DNA of 39,666 bases from UMGS1601 sp900553335 (GTDB lineage Bacteria > Bacillota > Clostridia > Oscillospirales > Ruminococcaceae): contig CALEUW010000007.1 in assembly GCA_937920725.1 (NCBI GenBank), forward strand, positions 1 through 39,666. The letters run 5' to 3'. The position numbers and the translations under genes are program-made. The notes below the pieces were generated by a model. The model worked only from the letters and a program-made list of their open reading frames with translations, made no database searches and was not told the DNA's origin. Below are positions 13,934-22,032 of this stretch, piece after piece. The first letter of the stretch is position 1, and every line of letters starts with the position of its first letter.

Positions 13934-14926
13934 ATGGCAGGATTGTCTAGGCAAAAGCAAAAGCTTTTGCTCTTAAAGGAGCTTTTGGAGAGGGAAACCG
14001 ACGAGAAGCATTCTCTTACTGTAGCACAGATTATATCAAGGCTTGAGGGAATGGGGATAAAGGCTGAGCGTAAAACCGTTTATGACGATATAGCAACACT
14101 TCAGGATTTCGGGTTGGATGTTACCTGTCAGAAGGACGGCCATTCAAACGCTTACTCTGTTTCCTCCAGAAATTTTGAGCTTGAGGAGTTATTTGTTTTA
14201 GTTGACGCCGTTTCTTCATGTAGGTTTTTAACTATTAAGAAGTCAAACGAGCTTATTGACAAGATAAAAGGTCTGACTTCAAAATATCTTTCCGACAGCT
14301 TAAAGAGAAGCATTTATATTGAAAATCGTCCGAGAAGCACGAATGAAACGGTATATTATAATATCAATTTCATACACGGTGCAATGAACGACAAGAAGAA
14401 GATAAAATTCAAGTATTTTACATACAATGATAAGTGCAAAGAGGTTTTAAAGCACAAGGAGGATTATATTGTTTCTCCGCTTCATCTTGTATGGGAGAAT
14501 GATAATTATTATTTTATTGCACACAGCATGTCTAATGGTGAAAGTGCAATAAAAACTTATCGTGTTGACAGAATGAAGGAAGTTAAGGTTTTAAACGAGG
14601 AAATCGATTCTCTTTCAAGCGATGAGATTCAGTTTGCCAAAAGCCTGCGTGCAACATTTTCTATGTTCGGCGGCAGAGAAGAGGAAATTATTCTTGCTGT
14701 GAAGCCGAATGTATTTAACGCAATAATTGACAAATTCGGAAAAGGCGTTCATTTTAATGTTGCCGATGACGATTATTATACTGTAAAGCTTACTGTTAAT
14801 ATAAGTCCAACCTTCTGGGGATGGCTTTTCGGATTCGGAAGTGACGCTAAGGTTGTCGCTCCAAAAACAGTTGTAAACGAGGCGAAAGCACAAATTGAAA
14901 AAATTATGCAGGGATACAATAGATAA
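13934..14926 (+). CDS. WYL-domain transcriptional regulator (330 aa)
   Basis: An N-terminal HTH (residues 5-65, with SLTVAQIISRLEGMGIKAER and KTVYDDIATLQDFG typical of the DeoR/YafY group), a linker, then a WYL ligand-sensing domain (about 140-230: KKIKFKYFTYN, YIVSPLHLVWENDNYYFIAH and TYRVDRMKEV) and a C-terminal WCX extension. WYL proteins bind nucleotides or nucleic acids as effectors, often in stress or defence settings; the ligand here is unknown. Its end overlaps the start of the ClC gene, so it may regulate or merely be co-expressed with that channel. Confidence 0.9.
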   Translation: MAGLSRQKQKLLLLKELLERETDEKHSLTVAQIISRLEGMGIKAERKTVYDDIATLQDFGLDVTCQKDGHSNAYSVSSRNFELEELFVLVDAVSSCRFLTIKKSNELIDKIKGLTSKYLSDSLKRSIYIENRPRSTNETVYYNINFIHGAMNDKKKIKFKYFTYNDKCKEVLKHKEDYIVSPLHLVWENDNYYFIAHSMSNGESAIKTYRVDRMKEVKVLNEEIDSLSSDEIQFAKSLRATFSMFGGREEEIILAVKPNVFNAIIDKFGKGVHFNVADDDYYTVKLTVNISPTFWGWLFGFGSDAKVVAPKTVVNEAKAQIEKIMQGYNR

Positions 14927-16190
14927 TCTAAAACAGCATTTGAGGAGAATGTTAAAATACCGGAGAAATCTTGTTCTTCAATTTTTAAAATGGGTGGTCA
15001 TAAGCTTATTTGTCGGCGGAGTAATGAGTGTTGTCGGCGGAGCTTTCAGAATTATGCTTGACGGCGTTACAGGTTTTCGTCAGAGTCATGCTTTTATAAT
15101 ATATTTTCTTCCTATCGCAGGACTGTTTATAGTCTTTTGCTATCAAACGCTTGGATTTAAGCATGATAAGGGAACAAACCTAGTTTTAATGGCTGTAAGA
15201 GATAACGAAAAGCTGACATTAAAGACTATGCTTTTGATTTTTTCAAGTACAATTATTACGCATCTTTTCGGCGGTTCTTCAGGAAGAGAGGGCGCAGCGC
15301 TTCAGATCAGCGGTTCGTTTTCAGCGTCTTTAGGAAGGCTTTTAAGGCTTGATGAAAAGGATCAGCGTATAATTACAATGTGCGGAATGAGCGCAGGGTT
15401 TTCATCTATTTTCGGAACTCCTATAACAAGCGCTGTATTTTCAATGGAGGTTACAAGCGTTGGAATAATGCACTACTCGGCTTTAGTTCCAAGCGTTTTA
15501 GCGGCAGTCGTTGCAAATACTTTTACCTCGTTTTTTGGGATATCCTCAGAGGGATTTTCGGTTTTAAGTATACCTAAAACAAATCTCCTAACAATTTTTA
15601 AGGTTATTTTGCTGGCGGTTTTGTGTGCATTGATCGCTGAGGTGTTTGTCATAGTTTTAAAAGCGTTTCACCATGTTTTTCAGCGTATATCAGAGAATAA
15701 ATATATAAGAATACTTGTAGGCTCGGCGGCGATAATTGTGCTTACGCTTATTGTCGGTTCAAGGACTTATAACGGAGCAGGCATGGACTTCATTGAAGAT
15801 GCGTTTTCAAAAAGTGTTGGAGGACATCATTTTATTTTAAAGTTAATTTTCACAGGTATTACTTTAGGCTGCGGATTTAAGGGCGGAGAAATTGTTCCTG
15901 CTTTTTTCGTTGGAACAGCATTTGGAAATTTCATGTCAAGATTTTTAGGACTTGATTTTTCTTTTGGATCGTCGATCGGTCTTATTGCGGTGTTCTGCGG
16001 TGTAACAAACTGTCCTTTGACATCGCTTTTTATGAGCCTTGAGCTTTTCGGAATGGAAGGAATTGTGCTTTATGCGATTGCCTGTGCGGTTGCATATATG
16101 CTTTCGGGATACAGAGGGCTATATAACTCTCAAAAAATAGTTTATTCAAAAACCAAAACTGAGTTTATCGACAAACGGATAAACAGCTAA
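14895..16190 (+). CDS. ClC family chloride channel or transporter
   Basis: A voltage-gated chloride channel family protein with about ten hydrophobic segments. The selectivity/gating motif GGSSGREGAALQISGS carries the external gating Glu; the second conserved motif GCGFKGGEIVPAFFVGTAFG matches GGxFxP. It may exchange chloride or, in some Firmicutes, fluoride for protons. No cytosolic CBS domain is present. Start is uncertain: TTG at 14895 inside the WYL gene has a weak site; ATG at 14949 has GAGGAG, but only one base away. The 32-base overlap points to translational coupling. A terminator follows. Confidence 0.88.
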   Translation: MKKLCRDTIDNLKQHLRRMLKYRRNLVLQFLKWVVISLFVGGVMSVVGGAFRIMLDGVTGFRQSHAFIIYFLPIAGLFIVFCYQTLGFKHDKGTNLVLMAVRDNEKLTLKTMLLIFSSTIITHLFGGSSGREGAALQISGSFSASLGRLLRLDEKDQRIITMCGMSAGFSSIFGTPITSAVFSMEVTSVGIMHYSALVPSVLAAVVANTFTSFFGISSEGFSVLSIPKTNLLTIFKVILLAVLCALIAEVFVIVLKAFHHVFQRISENKYIRILVGSAAIIVLTLIVGSRTYNGAGMDFIEDAFSKSVGGHHFILKLIFTGITLGCGFKGGEIVPAFFVGTAFGNFMSRFLGLDFSFGSSIGLIAVFCGVTNCPLTSLFMSLELFGMEGIVLYAIACAVAYMLSGYRGLYNSQKIVYSKTKTEFIDKRINS

Positions 16191-16230
16191 ACATAGTTAA
16201 TAGGCAGCTTTCTGCTTTAATTTTTGGATT

Positions 16231-16259
16231 CGGCTCGCCAATAGGCGGGTCGTTTTTTC
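16231..16259 (+). terminator. Terminator after ClC gene
   Basis: CGGCTCGCC (16231-16239) pairs with GGCGGGTCG (16244-16252), with G-U pairs and an AATA loop, followed by TTTTTTCTT. Confidence 0.85.
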
Positions 16260-16329
16260 TTGCCTTTTAGAGGCCGTATTGCCCTTGAAAAATGATGGTA
16301 AAAGTGTTACAATTAACAGAGGTGTTTTT

Positions 16330-17052
16330 ATGGACGAAATAATTGCCTTAAATAAAATGATAGATGAATCGAAAAATATTGTCTTTTTCGGAGGAGCGGG
16401 AGTTTCGACCGAGAGCGGAGTTCCGGATTTCAGAAGTGCTGACGGTCTTTATAATCAGAAGTATGACTATCCGCCGGAGGTGATGCTTTCTCACAGCTTC
16501 TATAAATCTCATACAGAGGATTTCTTTAAATTTTATAAGGATAAAATGCTGATAGACGGAGTGCTCCCAAACGCTGCACATTTAAAGCTTGCTGAACTCG
16601 AGCGGCATGGAAAGCTTAAAGCGGTAATAACACAAAACATTGACGGGCTTCATCAAAAAGCGGGAAGCAAAAATGTTTTTGAACTTCACGGAAGCGTTTT
16701 GAGAAACTATTGTGAAAACTGCGGAGAGTCTTATGATTTTGACTATATGAAGAATTCAAACGGAATACCGAGATGTGAAAAATGCTCAGGTATTATAAAG
16801 CCCGATGTTGTTTTATATGAAGAGGGACTTGATGAAAACACAATGAACGGAGCAGTTTCGGCTATTGAGTCTGCTGATATGCTTATAATAGGAGGCACAA
16901 GTCTTGTCGTGTATCCTGCTGCGGGGCTTGTCAGATATTTCAAGGGAAAATACCTTGTACTCATAAATCGTGATCAAACCTCTTATGATTCAAACTGTGA
17001 CTTAGTTATAAGGGGTAAGATCGGTGAGGTAATGAGTAAAATTAATTCGTAA
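16330..17052 (+). CDS. NAD-dependent protein deacylase, Sir2 family (240 aa)
   Basis: A sirtuin that removes acyl groups from lysine using NAD. NAD-binding motif FFGGAGVSTESGVPDFRS, catalytic region QNIDGLHQKAG and ELHGS (His), zinc site CENCG and CEKCSG, and GGTSLVVYPAAG. The start at 16330 is supported by AGAGGTG; an in-frame upstream start (16279) lacks one. It appears to be a single gene. The acyl preference is not predictable from these motifs; the Tyr and Arg typical of desuccinylases are not obvious. Confidence 0.93.
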   Translation: MDEIIALNKMIDESKNIVFFGGAGVSTESGVPDFRSADGLYNQKYDYPPEVMLSHSFYKSHTEDFFKFYKDKMLIDGVLPNAAHLKLAELERHGKLKAVITQNIDGLHQKAGSKNVFELHGSVLRNYCENCGESYDFDYMKNSNGIPRCEKCSGIIKPDVVLYEEGLDENTMNGAVSAIESADMLIIGGTSLVVYPAAGLVRYFKGKYLVLINRDQTSYDSNCDLVIRGKIGEVMSKINS

Positions 17053-17237
17053 TGCGTAATGCGGAATTATGTTGACAATTAATAATTAGGAACAGCCTTG
17101 GTACACGAAAGCTCAATAAAGCACTTTCCCATACATTACCGCATTAGCTCGCAGGAAACTAAAACCAATTCAAGACAAAAATTAAGGCAAGCAAAAATAA
17201 AAGGGTGATTTTCCCTTATTGAAGAGAGTTGATAATT
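17041..17237 (+). repeat. Intergenic AT-rich repeat and leader
   Basis: After the sirtuin stop, AATTCGTAATGCGTAATGCGGA then TTATGTTGACAATTAATAATTA resembles repeats near 31554-31711 and 34065-34113. The rest of the gap holds no gene; AAGGG/CCCTT near 17202-17217 is a weak hairpin just before the ruvX ribosome binding site. Confidence 0.35.
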
Positions 17238-17672
17238 ATGAAAATTATGGCAGTAGATTATGGGGATGCAAGAACAGGTCTTGCGGTTTGTGACAGAACG
17301 GAGTTTTTAGCATCTCCTATTGGTACAATAGAGGAAAGGCGATTTGAAATGCTTGTCGCAAAGGTGGCGCATATTGCAAATCAATATGAGGTAGGCGAGA
17401 TAGTAGTGGGACTTCCTTTGAACATGAACGGAAGCTTCGGACCGAGAGCGGAGGCTTGCAAAACCTTTGCCGACGCTTTGAATCAGGCAACTGATATTCC
17501 CGTAAACATGTGGGATGAGCGTTCAACAACCGTTTCCGCTCACGGAATTTTAAATGAAACAAATGTCAGAGGTAAAAAGAGGAAGGCTGTAGTTGATACT
17601 GTCGCGGCAACAATAATTTTAGAAAGCTACCTTGATTACAGACGAAAGAAAAAAGAAAGGGGAGAAGAATAA
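17238..17672 (+). CDS. ruvX: Holliday junction resolvase RuvX (YqgF)
   Basis: RNase H-like putative Holliday junction resolvase, also implicated in 16S rRNA processing. The N-terminus reads MAVDYGDARTGLAVCD (catalytic Asp), then VVGLPLNMNGSFGPRAEA, WDERSTTVSAHG and KAVVDTVAATIILESYLD with the remaining acidic residues. The start at 17238 is chosen because AGAGAG lies 9 bases upstream; an in-frame TTG at 17229 is less likely. Its stop overlaps the nfo start by one base (TAATG), starting an operon with nfo, aroQ and a peptidase. Confidence 0.92.
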   Translation: MKIMAVDYGDARTGLAVCDRTEFLASPIGTIEERRFEMLVAKVAHIANQYEVGEIVVGLPLNMNGSFGPRAEACKTFADALNQATDIPVNMWDERSTTVSAHGILNETNVRGKKRKAVVDTVAATIILESYLDYRRKKKERGEE

Positions 17673-18529
17673 TGCCTGCAAAATTTGGACCTGCGGGAAA
17701 TAGCGAGAGCTTTTCAAAAAAATATAAATCATCGACCGACGCACCGCTTTTTTTGAAAGAAATGGGACTTGATGCATATGAATATCAATGTGGAAGAGGA
17801 GTTAAGGTAACGGACAAAACTGCCGAAGCCATTAAGAAAAATGCTGAGGAATGCAAAATCACTCTGTCTTTGCACGCTCCGTATTTTATTTCCCTTTCTT
17901 CAATAGAGGAGGAAAAGCGGGATAACAGCATAAACTATATTTTGCAAAGCTGTGATGCGGCAAAACGTATAGGCGCTGAGAGAATCGTTATCCATTCAGG
18001 TTCATGTGCAAAGATTTCACGAAGTGAAGCTTTGGAGCTTGCAAAGGATACTATTACAAGAGCAAGAAAAATGGCTGTAGAGAAGGGATTTGAGGAAATA
18101 GTGTTCTGCCCCGAAACTATGGGAAAGGTAAATCAGCTCGGAGATTTAGATGAAGTTCTTGAGCTTTGCCGGCTGGATGATACATTTTTGCCCACAATAG
18201 ATTTCGGACACTTAAATGCAAGAGAATTTGGGTATATTAAAGGTAAGAAAGAATATGAGCAAATGCTTATCAGTGTAGAGAATAAGCTTGGAAGTGACAG
18301 ACTGAAAGTTTTTCACAGTCATTTTTCAAAAATTATGTTTACCGTTCCGGGCGGTGAGAAAAAGCATCTTACCTTTGACAACAATCAGGGATTTGGACCT
18401 GACTATGAGCCTTTGATGGAGATCGTTGCAAAGAAAGGTTTGTCACCGACTTTTATCTGCGAAAGCGCAGGTACTCAGGCAGAGGACGCACTAACTATGA
18501 AACAGTATTATCTTTCCTGTGAGGAATAA
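17672..18529 (+). CDS. nfo: Deoxyribonuclease IV (AP endonuclease, TIM barrel)
   Basis: Endonuclease IV family, which cleaves DNA 5' to abasic sites in base excision repair. The three-zinc ligands appear in order: LSLHAPYF, RIVIHSGS, CPETMGK, PTIDFGHLNA, FHSHFS, KKHLTF and FICESAGTQ. Length of 285 residues is normal. Translation is coupled to ruvX by a one-base overlap. It starts MPAKFGPAGNSESF, typical of clostridial members. Confidence 0.9.
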   Translation: MPAKFGPAGNSESFSKKYKSSTDAPLFLKEMGLDAYEYQCGRGVKVTDKTAEAIKKNAEECKITLSLHAPYFISLSSIEEEKRDNSINYILQSCDAAKRIGAERIVIHSGSCAKISRSEALELAKDTITRARKMAVEKGFEEIVFCPETMGKVNQLGDLDEVLELCRLDDTFLPTIDFGHLNAREFGYIKGKKEYEQMLISVENKLGSDRLKVFHSHFSKIMFTVPGGEKKHLTFDNNQGFGPDYEPLMEIVAKKGLSPTFICESAGTQAEDALTMKQYYLSCEE

Positions 18530-18563
18530 TTTTAAGAATATTCAACATTTAACGGAGGAATGT

Positions 18564-19007
18564 ATGAAAAAAGTATTGGTTATACACGGACCTAATCTGA
18601 ATTTGCTCGGAGAAAGAGAGCCGGGGATTTACGGTAACGATTCATTTGAGAGTATCAATAATGAGATTTTGGAAAACGCAAGGGCAAAAGGCCTTGAATG
18701 TGAAATTTTTCAGTCAAATCATGAGGGAGCGATAATTGACAAGCTTCATGAGGCGAGAAAAATATTTGATGGCGTTGTTTTAAATGCGGGTGCATATACT
18801 CATTACAGCTATGCAATAAGAGATGCTATAAAAGCGATTAAGATTCCTGTTGTTGAGGTTCATTTGAGCGATATTCATGCTCGTGAAGGATTCAGAGCAA
18901 ATTCTGTAATTGAAGAGGTCTGCATCAAACAGATTTCAGGTTATGGAAAGAAAAGCTATTTTTTAGGTCTTGATGCGTTAATAGATTTGGAGGAGAATAA
19001 AAATTGA
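18564..19007 (+). CDS. aroQ: 3-dehydroquinate dehydratase, type II
   Basis: Third step of the shikimate pathway. Motifs: IHGPNLNLLGEREPGIYG with the catalytic Arg and Tyr, QSNHEGAIIDKLHEA, NAGAYTHYSYAIRDAI with Asn and His, VEVHLSDIHAREGFRANSV. Length of 147 residues fits the dodecameric type II class. The start at 18564 follows ACGGAGGA; an in-frame upstream start at 18519 is not supported. The stop overlaps the TTG start of the peptidase gene. aroQ-peptidase-efp is a common Firmicutes order. Confidence 0.95.
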   Translation: MKKVLVIHGPNLNLLGEREPGIYGNDSFESINNEILENARAKGLECEIFQSNHEGAIIDKLHEARKIFDGVVLNAGAYTHYSYAIRDAIKAIKIPVVEVHLSDIHAREGFRANSVIEEVCIKQISGYGKKSYFLGLDALIDLEENKN

Positions 19008-20068
19008 ACAATATCCAAAAGCTTCAAACCAAATTAAGTAATGACGAATGCGCCTTGCTTTTTGACGGAGTCAGCAGACGCTATTTTACAAAGATGAAGT
19101 CGTCAGCAGGTACAGTTGCGGTTTTTTCTGACGCTGCATATTTAATAATAGACTTCAGATATTTTGAAAAAGCAAAAAAGACTGTTTTTGACTGCGAGGT
19201 AATAGAACAAAATCGTCTGTATCACCAGATAAACGGTCTTATAAAAAAGCATGGCGTAAGAAAGGTAATGCTTAACAATGATAAGGTAACGCTCAGTGAA
19301 TATTTTGCTTTTAAGGAGAACTTAAAGGCAGCAGTTTTGCAGACAAGCGATTTATCAAAAAAGATAATGGACTTAAGGGACATAAAAAGCGAAGAAGAAA
19401 CAGAAAAAATCATAAGTGCTCAGCGAATCGCCGAAAGAGCATATTATGAGCTTTTAAATTTCGTAAAGCCCGGAAAAAGCGAAAGGGAGATTGCCTTAGA
19501 GCTTAACAGATTGATGTTTTGCTACGGTGCTGAGGATCTGTCGTTTGAAACTATTGCTCTAGGGGGCGCTAATACTTCCATTCCGCACGGTACACCCGGA
19601 GATTATAAGCTCCAAAGAGGAGATTTCCTGCTTCTTGATTTCGGTGCAGCATATGATGGATACCATAGCGACATGACAAGAACAGTTGCAATAGGAGAGC
19701 CTGATACTAAGAAAGCCGAGGTGTATAATATCGTTTTGAATGCTCAGATCGAGGCAATAACTAAAATTAAAGCAGGAGTTAAATGTTCGGAAATTGACGG
19801 TATTGCGAGAGAAATAATAGACAGTGCGGGCTATAAGGGCAAATTCGGCCATTCTTTTGGTCATGGAGTAGGACTTGAGATTCACGAAAATCCAAACGTT
19901 TCGACAAATAACGATAAGGCATTGCAATCGGGAATGGTTGTGACAGCAGAGCCGGGAATTTATCTTGAGAATGAATTCGGAGTAAGAATTGAGGACTTTG
20001 GAATGGTTACCGAAAACGGGTTTAAAAACTTTACAAAAGCAGATAAAAGCCTGACTATACTAAAATAA
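19004..20068 (+). CDS. M24B family aminopeptidase (Xaa-Pro peptidase-like)
   Basis: Pita-bread metallopeptidase. The N-terminal domain (1-125) is creatinase-like; the catalytic domain carries the five metal ligands in LLLDFGAAYDGYHSDMTRTV, KFGHSFGHGVGLEIHE, TAEPGIYLE and RIEDFGMV. Members cleave peptides with proline at the second position. It starts with TTG overlapping the aroQ stop; GGAGGAG lies ten bases upstream. The gene before efp is commonly this family, perhaps linked to proline-rich peptide turnover. Confidence 0.92.
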   Translation: MNNIQKLQTKLSNDECALLFDGVSRRYFTKMKSSAGTVAVFSDAAYLIIDFRYFEKAKKTVFDCEVIEQNRLYHQINGLIKKHGVRKVMLNNDKVTLSEYFAFKENLKAAVLQTSDLSKKIMDLRDIKSEEETEKIISAQRIAERAYYELLNFVKPGKSEREIALELNRLMFCYGAEDLSFETIALGGANTSIPHGTPGDYKLQRGDFLLLDFGAAYDGYHSDMTRTVAIGEPDTKKAEVYNIVLNAQIEAITKIKAGVKCSEIDGIAREIIDSAGYKGKFGHSFGHGVGLEIHENPNVSTNNDKALQSGMVVTAEPGIYLENEFGVRIEDFGMVTENGFKNFTKADKSLTILK

Positions 20069-20081
20069 TTTGAAAAAAGTA

Positions 20082-20110
20082 TTGCATAATTTAAAAAAAT
20101 ATAGTAAAAT
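20082..20110 (+). promoter_or_regulatory. Probable promoter of efp
   Basis: TTGCAT (20082-20087) and TAAAAT (20105-20110) with a 17-base spacer, 88 bases before the efp start. Confidence 0.6.
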
Positions 20111-20197
20111 AAATAGGAAGATTTTTTGTGCGGAGCAGATTGCCAGATTTTTGAGCTTTTAATAAACGTACAAATTAAAATATTGGAGGTAAAATTT

Positions 20198-20755
20198 ATG
20201 GTAACAGCCGGTGATTTCAGAAACGGTATGACATTTGAGGAAGACGGAAACGTAATGCAGATTATTGAGTTCCAGCACGTTAAGCCGGGTAAGGGTGCAG
20301 CTTTTGTCAGAGCAAAGGTAAGAAACGTTATTTCCGGTTCGGTTGTTGAAAAAACATACAATCCGTCAGCTAAGTTCCCGACAGCATTTGTTGAGAGAAA
20401 GGATATGGAGTATTCTTATACTGACGGAGATTTATATTATTTTATGGATCCTGAAACATATGAGCAGATTCCGATCAGCCCGTCTGAGCTTGGTGACAGC
20501 TTTAAGTTTGTGAAAGAGCAGATGATCTGTAAGGTTTTGTCGTATAAAGGAAATGTATTCGGTGTAGAGCCCCCGAACTTTGTAGAGCTTGAGGTTACTA
20601 AGACTGACCCTGGTTTCAAGGGTGATACTGCAACAAACGCTACAAAGCCGGCAACTCTTGAAACCGGTGCGGAGATTAAAGTACCTCTCTTTATCGAAGA
20701 GGGAGAGGTTATCAGAATTGATACAAGAACAGGCGAATACATGGAAAGAGCGTAA
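20198..20755 (+). CDS. efp: Elongation factor P
   Basis: Relieves ribosome stalling at polyproline stretches. The whole 185-residue three-domain protein is present: MVTAGDFRNGMTFEEDGNVM, the modifiable loop lysine in VKPGKGAAF at residue 32, and the C-terminal PLFIEEGEVIRIDTRTGEY. The loop is PGKGAA, so modification at Lys32 is expected but no modifying enzyme gene is in the window. The start at 20198 follows TTGGAGGT; an in-frame TTG at 20126 has none. Confidence 0.97.
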   Translation: MVTAGDFRNGMTFEEDGNVMQIIEFQHVKPGKGAAFVRAKVRNVISGSVVEKTYNPSAKFPTAFVERKDMEYSYTDGDLYYFMDPETYEQIPISPSELGDSFKFVKEQMICKVLSYKGNVFGVEPPNFVELEVTKTDPGFKGDTATNATKPATLETGAEIKVPLFIEEGEVIRIDTRTGEYMERA

Positions 20756-20786
20756 TAGAAGGAGCGCATTTTACGTCTTTTTAAGC

Positions 20787-20815
20787 TTGTTTTGTAATAA
20801 ACCCTAACTTAATAT
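20787..20815 (+). promoter_or_regulatory. Promoter of the FMN riboswitch-ribU transcript
   Basis: TTGTTT (20787-20792) and TAATAT (20810-20815) with a 17-base spacer; transcription would start at the edge of the riboswitch. Confidence 0.5.
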
Positions 20816-20818
20816 TTT

Positions 20819-21026
20819 GTTTCGGGGCGTGGTGAGAGTCCACACCGGTGGTTAAAGTCCACGAGCGAGGTTATCCTTGCCGAGTTGGTGAAATTCCAAT
20901 ACCGACGGTATAGTCCGGATGGAAGAAACAACACGGCACAGTACAGATTTTGAATTTAAAATCTGATTGTGTTTAGTGCATTTATGCAGTTTACGTCCCC
21001 TGAGCTTTGCCTGGGGACGTTTTTAT
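20819..21026 (+). promoter_or_regulatory. FMN riboswitch (RFN element) with terminator
   Basis: The conserved RFN blocks are present: GGGCGTGGTGAGAGTCCACA then CCGGTGGTTAAAGTCCACGA, GTGAAATTCCAATACCGACG and GGTATAGTCCGGATGGAAGA. The expression platform is a hairpin CAGATTTT/AAAATCTG (20944-20965) and a strong terminator ACGTCCCC (20993-21000) / GGGGACGT (21013-21020) followed by TTTTT. Bound FMN would favour termination and lower riboflavin uptake. Confidence 0.95.
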
Positions 21027-21091
21027 TTGCTGTTTCTTCAAATTAATACTGCGGTTTGCCGCAAAAACTGTATTGAATTGGAGGATTTTTT

Positions 21092-21697
21092 ATGTCAAAT
21101 GTAAAAGTGTCAAATACAAGAAGACTTGTAGTTATTGCGATGCTCAGTGCAATTGCAATAGTTGTATATTATTTAGATTTTAATGTACCGCTTATGCCTG
21201 CGTTTATTAAGCTTGATTTATCAAACGTTATATCTCTTATAGCGGCGTTTGCTTTGGGACCGGTTTCAGGAGTTTCTGTGTGTCTTATTAAAAACCTGGT
21301 GCACCTTCTCATTAAAGGTTTAAGCACTACATACGGAATAGGCGATATTTTTGATTTTGTAACAAGCGCAGTTTTCGCACTCGTAGCCGGATATATTTAT
21401 CTAAAAATGAAGAACAAAAAGGGTGCTCTTATAGGATGTGCTGTCGGTACTGTAGTATTTTCTGCGATAAGCCTTCCGCTTAATTTGTTTATAGTTTATC
21501 CGATTTATGCCGCTGCATTCGGAGGAATGGATGCGATAGTCGGAATGTATAAGGAAATCATGCCTAGCGTAGACAGCCTTTTCGGTGCGTTGGCAATATT
21601 CAATCTGCCGTTTACTATCATAAAGGGAATACTTTGCTCGGTTGTAACAATTATAATTTATAAACCGCTGTCACCCGTTATAAAGGGACGAAATTAG
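21092..21697 (+). CDS. ribU: Riboflavin ECF transporter substrate-binding subunit RibU
   Basis: S component of an energy-coupling factor transporter. Five to six membrane segments and RibU-like stretches: LVVIAMLSAIAIVVYYLDFN, PAFIKLDLSNVISLIAAFA, GPVSGVSVCLIKNLVHLL and FNLPFTIIKGILCS. The location right behind an FMN riboswitch makes riboflavin the substrate with good confidence. It needs shared EcfA/EcfT subunits encoded elsewhere. Confidence 0.93.
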   Translation: MSNVKVSNTRRLVVIAMLSAIAIVVYYLDFNVPLMPAFIKLDLSNVISLIAAFALGPVSGVSVCLIKNLVHLLIKGLSTTYGIGDIFDFVTSAVFALVAGYIYLKMKNKKGALIGCAVGTVVFSAISLPLNLFIVYPIYAAAFGGMDAIVGMYKEIMPSVDSLFGALAIFNLPFTIIKGILCSVVTIIIYKPLSPVIKGRN

Positions 21698-21715
21698 TTA
21701 TTAATGATATTGCGC

Positions 21716-22008
21716 TCCAAAAAAAGCACTTTAAGATAGGATTATCTTGAAGTGTTTAGAGCGTGTCGGCAGAGCCGACAATGCTCCCCAGGGGACAAAC
21801 ACACTCGCTTCGACAGCTTCGCCCGTCTTGCCCTGCGTTTTTCCCCTAGGAAACCCCTTTTCATCGAAAATCGGCTCGCACCGCCGATTTTCTCTCAAGG
21901 TGTCGCTGCGTCGGCACATGTCCGCCTACGCGACAATATTTTAAAAGTGTGCTTTTCGACAAACAGAAAGCACTTCAAGGTAGAATTATCTTGAAGTGCT
22001 TAATTTTT
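21716..22008. repeat. GC-rich hairpin cassette flanked by duplicated terminator hairpins
   Basis: The 335-base gap after ribU holds no gene. Two near-identical 36-base hairpins (21722-21757 and 21966-22001; the second with a perfect 12-bp stem and trailing T residues) flank about 210 bases that are more GC-rich than the surroundings. That interior contains further palindromes: TGTCGGC/GCCGACA (21764-21780), GAAAATCGGC/GCCGATTTTC (21866-21892) and TGTCGC/GCGACA (21901-21935). The right hairpin is a good terminator for ribU. The cassette looks like a non-coding repeat element. Open frames here are probably spurious. Confidence 0.6.
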
Positions 22009-22032
22009 ATTTAATTTAAAAATTAAATATTT

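Noticed and set aside
20756..20818. Terminator for efp
   Set aside because: Only T-rich sequence without a convincing stem; efp transcripts may end in or read into the riboswitch region.
21731..21994. Several open frames of 60-80 codons on both strands after ribU
   Set aside because: They overlap one another in the palindrome-rich cassette, have no ribosome binding sites, and their codon use reflects the repeats rather than a protein.
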